From Microcebus murinus (taxonomy: Eukaryota > Chordata > Mammalia > Primates > Cheirogaleidae), in NCBI RefSeq assembly GCF_040939455.1, contig NC_134117.1:23057501-23121500 (forward strand): a stretch of DNA of 64,000 nucleotides, given 5' to 3'. The position numbers and the translations under genes are program-made. Positions 61,547-64,000 of the stretch are shown in pieces; position 1 is the first letter of the stretch, and each line of letters begins with the position of its first letter. Under the pieces are notes generated by a model that ran no database searches, was not told the origin of the DNA, and saw only the letters and a program-made list of their open reading frames with translations.

Positions 61547-61652
61547 GAAGATTTCTATTGATTAGAAATTTCTATTGATTAGCAGCTAGAAGATTTCTAT
61601 TGATTAGAAATTTCTATTGATTAGCAGCTAGAAGATTTCTATTGATTAGAAA
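61547..61652 (+). repeat. 42-bp minisatellite, 2.5 units
   Basis: Two exact 42-bp units (61547-61588, 61589-61630) and a 22-bp partial third. Each full unit contains atttctattgattag twice, separated by aa, giving five copies of that 15-mer in all. The copies are identical, implying recent duplication or homogenisation. Confidence 0.97.
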
Positions 61653-62393
61653 CCGGTGCTGCTAAGAAGAGAGAAGCGTGTGACCCTGCAGAAAGAGCGA
61701 GACACCCGAGGTGTTTTGTCAGATAAGGAGCTTTGCTTTTTGTCCTGGAGCAGGCGTTACCCAGAGTGGGGGGCCCAGGGAGGGCGCTCGTTTTGAAGCG
61801 GAGGCCTGGGCTCAGTCTGCCTAGGCCCCTCTCACTCCACTTGCATTTGGAAAGACCAGACTCGTGCCCACGCGTCTGAGTGGAGCTCTCAGAGACACAC
61901 GATGCAGCCACCCTCTCCCTTGTCTAACCTGCACCATCTGCCATGATGACACTTGATACTAAGTGGTGGCCCCTGTCATAGGCACCCAGAAAATGGCCTT
62001 GGGGGGTAGGAACTTCAGGGCAGTTTAGGACTGGAAAAGCAGGGCACTGGCAGGCTGAGCTGAGGGCAAAACCTGGATGGCTCTTTGGTGCCTCATCACC
62101 AGTCCCCCAACCCTGGTGCCCACTGCCCCCCTGCCGCCCCTTCCCGAGTGACGTTCCTCCAGATCTGCTCTCAGCCTGCGCACTGAGCCCTGGGCCTCAG
62201 AGTGGCAGGGTTGGAAGGGGACTGAGGCCAGCTCAGCGGACGTCTTCCAGGGACCTGCATGCTCTTAGCAGCCCCACAGGGCCATGCTCCTTGCTCTGCC
62301 CCACGCTGAGGGCTATAAAGTCACACCCATCTCCCCCTTCTCCAAACCCAGGGCTTTCAGGACGCTGTGACCTCACCTGAGTCGGAGCTGTAG

Positions 62394-62460
62394 CAGACTG
62401 ACGGGTAGACCAGATGGTAGACCAGACTGACGGGTAGACTGGTGAGATGGACTCACCAGT
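62394..62460 (+). repeat. 29-bp direct repeat adjoining a small hairpin
   Basis: cagactgacgggtagac at 62394 and 62423. It is followed by actggtga...tcaccagt, complementary 8-base arms around a 7-base loop. Confidence 0.85.
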
Positions 62461-62639
62461 AATGCTGCTCTTTGTGCTCCTAGAGCCACAGACTGTTAGG
62501 GCTGCAAGAAACTTCAGAATGTCTCGAGCCTGGATTTGCCCCAGCCGTGTTCCATGGGATGTCACTAGGAGCTGTTTGGAAAACCAGATCCACAGACGAA
62601 TACCTGTGGGTGACGCTGGGGCAGTAGGGAGTGGGTCCG

Positions 62640-62830
62640 AGCAAAGGCTCTGGACTTAGATGGCCTGATTCAAAACGTTGCTACTTAGCCTGTGTGACTT
62701 CAGGGAACTACATAATCTGTTTGTCCTTTCATTTATTCTTCTGCAAAATCATCCCCTTTTCTTGGAGTTGATGTGATGATTAAATGAGACAGTCCCCCCT
62801 AGGATGTCATTATTATTAACAAATGCTGGC
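62640..62830 (+). mobile_element. MIR SINE
   Basis: 'ctctggacttagatggcctgattcaaaacgttgctacttagcctgtgtgacttcagggaactacataatctg', MIR sense order. Confidence 0.7.
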
Positions 62831-62929
62831 CTGTGCGAAGCTCTGCGGGTCTCTTTCCTGCAGAACTTCTCAGAGTCTTTGTGACGCTAATGGACACAGT
62901 GATCTCTGAGGCCTTCAAGGCATCATTTC

Positions 62930-63115
62930 ACGTGTGCCCACAGAACTCATTTTACCTCATTAAGCTCTCGTTCCGTGAGGTACACTATGGGATTCCAGAG
63001 CTAAGCTATTTTATCTTGGGAGAAATGTCAACTGAGAGGTGAGGCGAGCTGCCCAAGGTCACACGAGCAAGTATGGAAGTGCAGAACTGGAACTAGAATC
63101 GAGGTCTCGTGGCTC
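62930..63115 (-). mobile_element. MIR SINE relic
   Basis: 'gagaggtgaggcgagctgcccaaggtcacacgagcaagtatggaagtgcagaactggaactagaatcgaggtc', antisense MIR. Confidence 0.6.
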
Positions 63116-63179
63116 CCACTGCTGCTCTTTCTAGCGTGCATCACTGCTTCCACCTACGGAATGATGATGACAAGGACAG

Positions 63180-63385
63180 TGTGTTATAGCTAGCATTTAC
63201 TGAGTGTTTGCTCTGTGCGCAGCCCCATGCCAGGCTCCTCGACTCCATCATCTCACGTACCTCCTAACAGGTACGGAGGTGCCACGTCAAATCCATTGTG
63301 CTGGGCTCAGGGCAGGTAAAGCAACAGCCCACGCAGCCCATAAGTGGCAGAGCCAGGACTCAAACCTGCGTCTGCCTGGCCCTGG
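63180..63385 (-). mobile_element. MIR SINE
   Basis: 'gtgttatagctagcatttactgagtgtttgctctgtgcgcagccccatgccaggctc', 'gcccataagtggcagagccaggactcaaacctgcg', antisense MIR. Confidence 0.78.
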
Positions 63386-64000
63386 GACCCTGATGTACCA
63401 CCACGTAGTGTACATCATAAATGTCTAGTAGCAGAATTTTAGACCTGAGGTGGAGGGGGACCCTGAAATCACCATGTATCTGGCCCCCCACCCTGTTCTC
63501 AGAACGGCTGGGTTTGGGGGTTCCCTGGCTCTGGCTGTTGTCACCAGTCCAGGCTGCAGGGACCAACCGCTCGGCACCAACCTCTCTGCCAAATGATCCT
63601 GGCCAGAACTGAGCTTTGGCGCAGCTCTGATGGAAGCTGCTCTGGGCTGAGAGCCCCTTGTCAGGCTGAAATCAGGACGAGCCCTCCACGCGGCTCCCCT
63701 CGGGGCTCCCTGTTAAATAAAGATGCTTCGGTGGTTCCACCAAAAGGCCTCTTTGTCTGAGGCCCTCGCAGCCCACGCGTCCTCTGCCCCCGGAATGCCG
63801 GGCTCCGTAGGCATGAAGAGCCCCTCTGTTTGCTGCCGGGGCTGGGGAGCCGAGGCCGGCAGGGTCTGCGCCTGGGGTGGGTGGCAGCCCGCTGAGCTGG
63901 GAGGGCACTAGTGCCCTGGGCCGCTGGAACCTGCCCTCTCCTGTCCTCCTGTTCCCTTCTGCACACGGTGACTCTGCACCCAGCCAGATGCCAGGAGTGG

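Noticed and set aside
61547..61652. 42-bp repeat array as a CRISPR-like array
   Set aside because: Units are contiguous with no unique spacers, in a mammalian intron; it is a minisatellite.

Overview
This is a mammalian nuclear window. It is almost entirely intronic and is dominated by interspersed repeats. Six of the Alu elements carry, or carry a diverged form of, the AT-rich linker reading roughly 'ctataaatagaaagaaattaattggccaac' (about the middle of the element) that I know from strepsirrhine primate Alus. No galago-type tRNA SINEs are visible. A lemur-like strepsirrhine is therefore the best guess at the source; genus cannot be read from this sequence.

The only protein-coding gene I can support is SH3PXD2A (TKS5/FISH), the invadopodia scaffold, on the + strand. 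Two consecutive coding exons are present: 30273..30348 (76 nt) and 57242..57318 (77 nt). Both have consensus AG/GT splice sites, and they join in frame to give 51 residues of the N-terminal phosphoinositide-binding PX domain. The window thus holds the 3' part of one large intron (1..30272), a complete intron of about 26.9 kb (30349..57241), and the 5' part of the next intron (57319..64000). The preceding PX exon and the following exon were not found and should lie outside the window.

Intron layout. 1-20 kb: a 205-bp polypyrimidine tract, an L1 3' end, two small hAT transposons with intact 8-bp target duplications, several MIR/L2 relics and four lemur-type Alus (6.5, 9.6, 17.3, 19.8 kb). 20-25 kb: AT-rich L1 territory containing a short polyadenylated retrocopy with a perfect 16-bp target duplication. 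25-30 kb: GC-rich unique sequence, a third hAT element, L1, a MaLR LTR and an L2 3' end just before the first exon. 30-57 kb: mostly single-copy sequence with MIR/L2 relics, one full-length + strand Alu at 41.2 kb, more Alus at 46.4, 48.5 and 55.7 kb, two copies of one unnamed repeat (50.9 and 55.5 kb), and an antisense SLIRP processed pseudogene at 54.06-54.39 kb. 57-64 kb: MIR/L2 relics, an A-rich block and a 42-bp tandem repeat.

I found no second intact gene, RNA gene, CRISPR array or undescribed multi-gene system. The more interesting signals are the two L1-mobilised retrocopies, the triplex-prone tract, the 42-bp minisatellite and a few candidate regulatory blocks, all inferred by eye.
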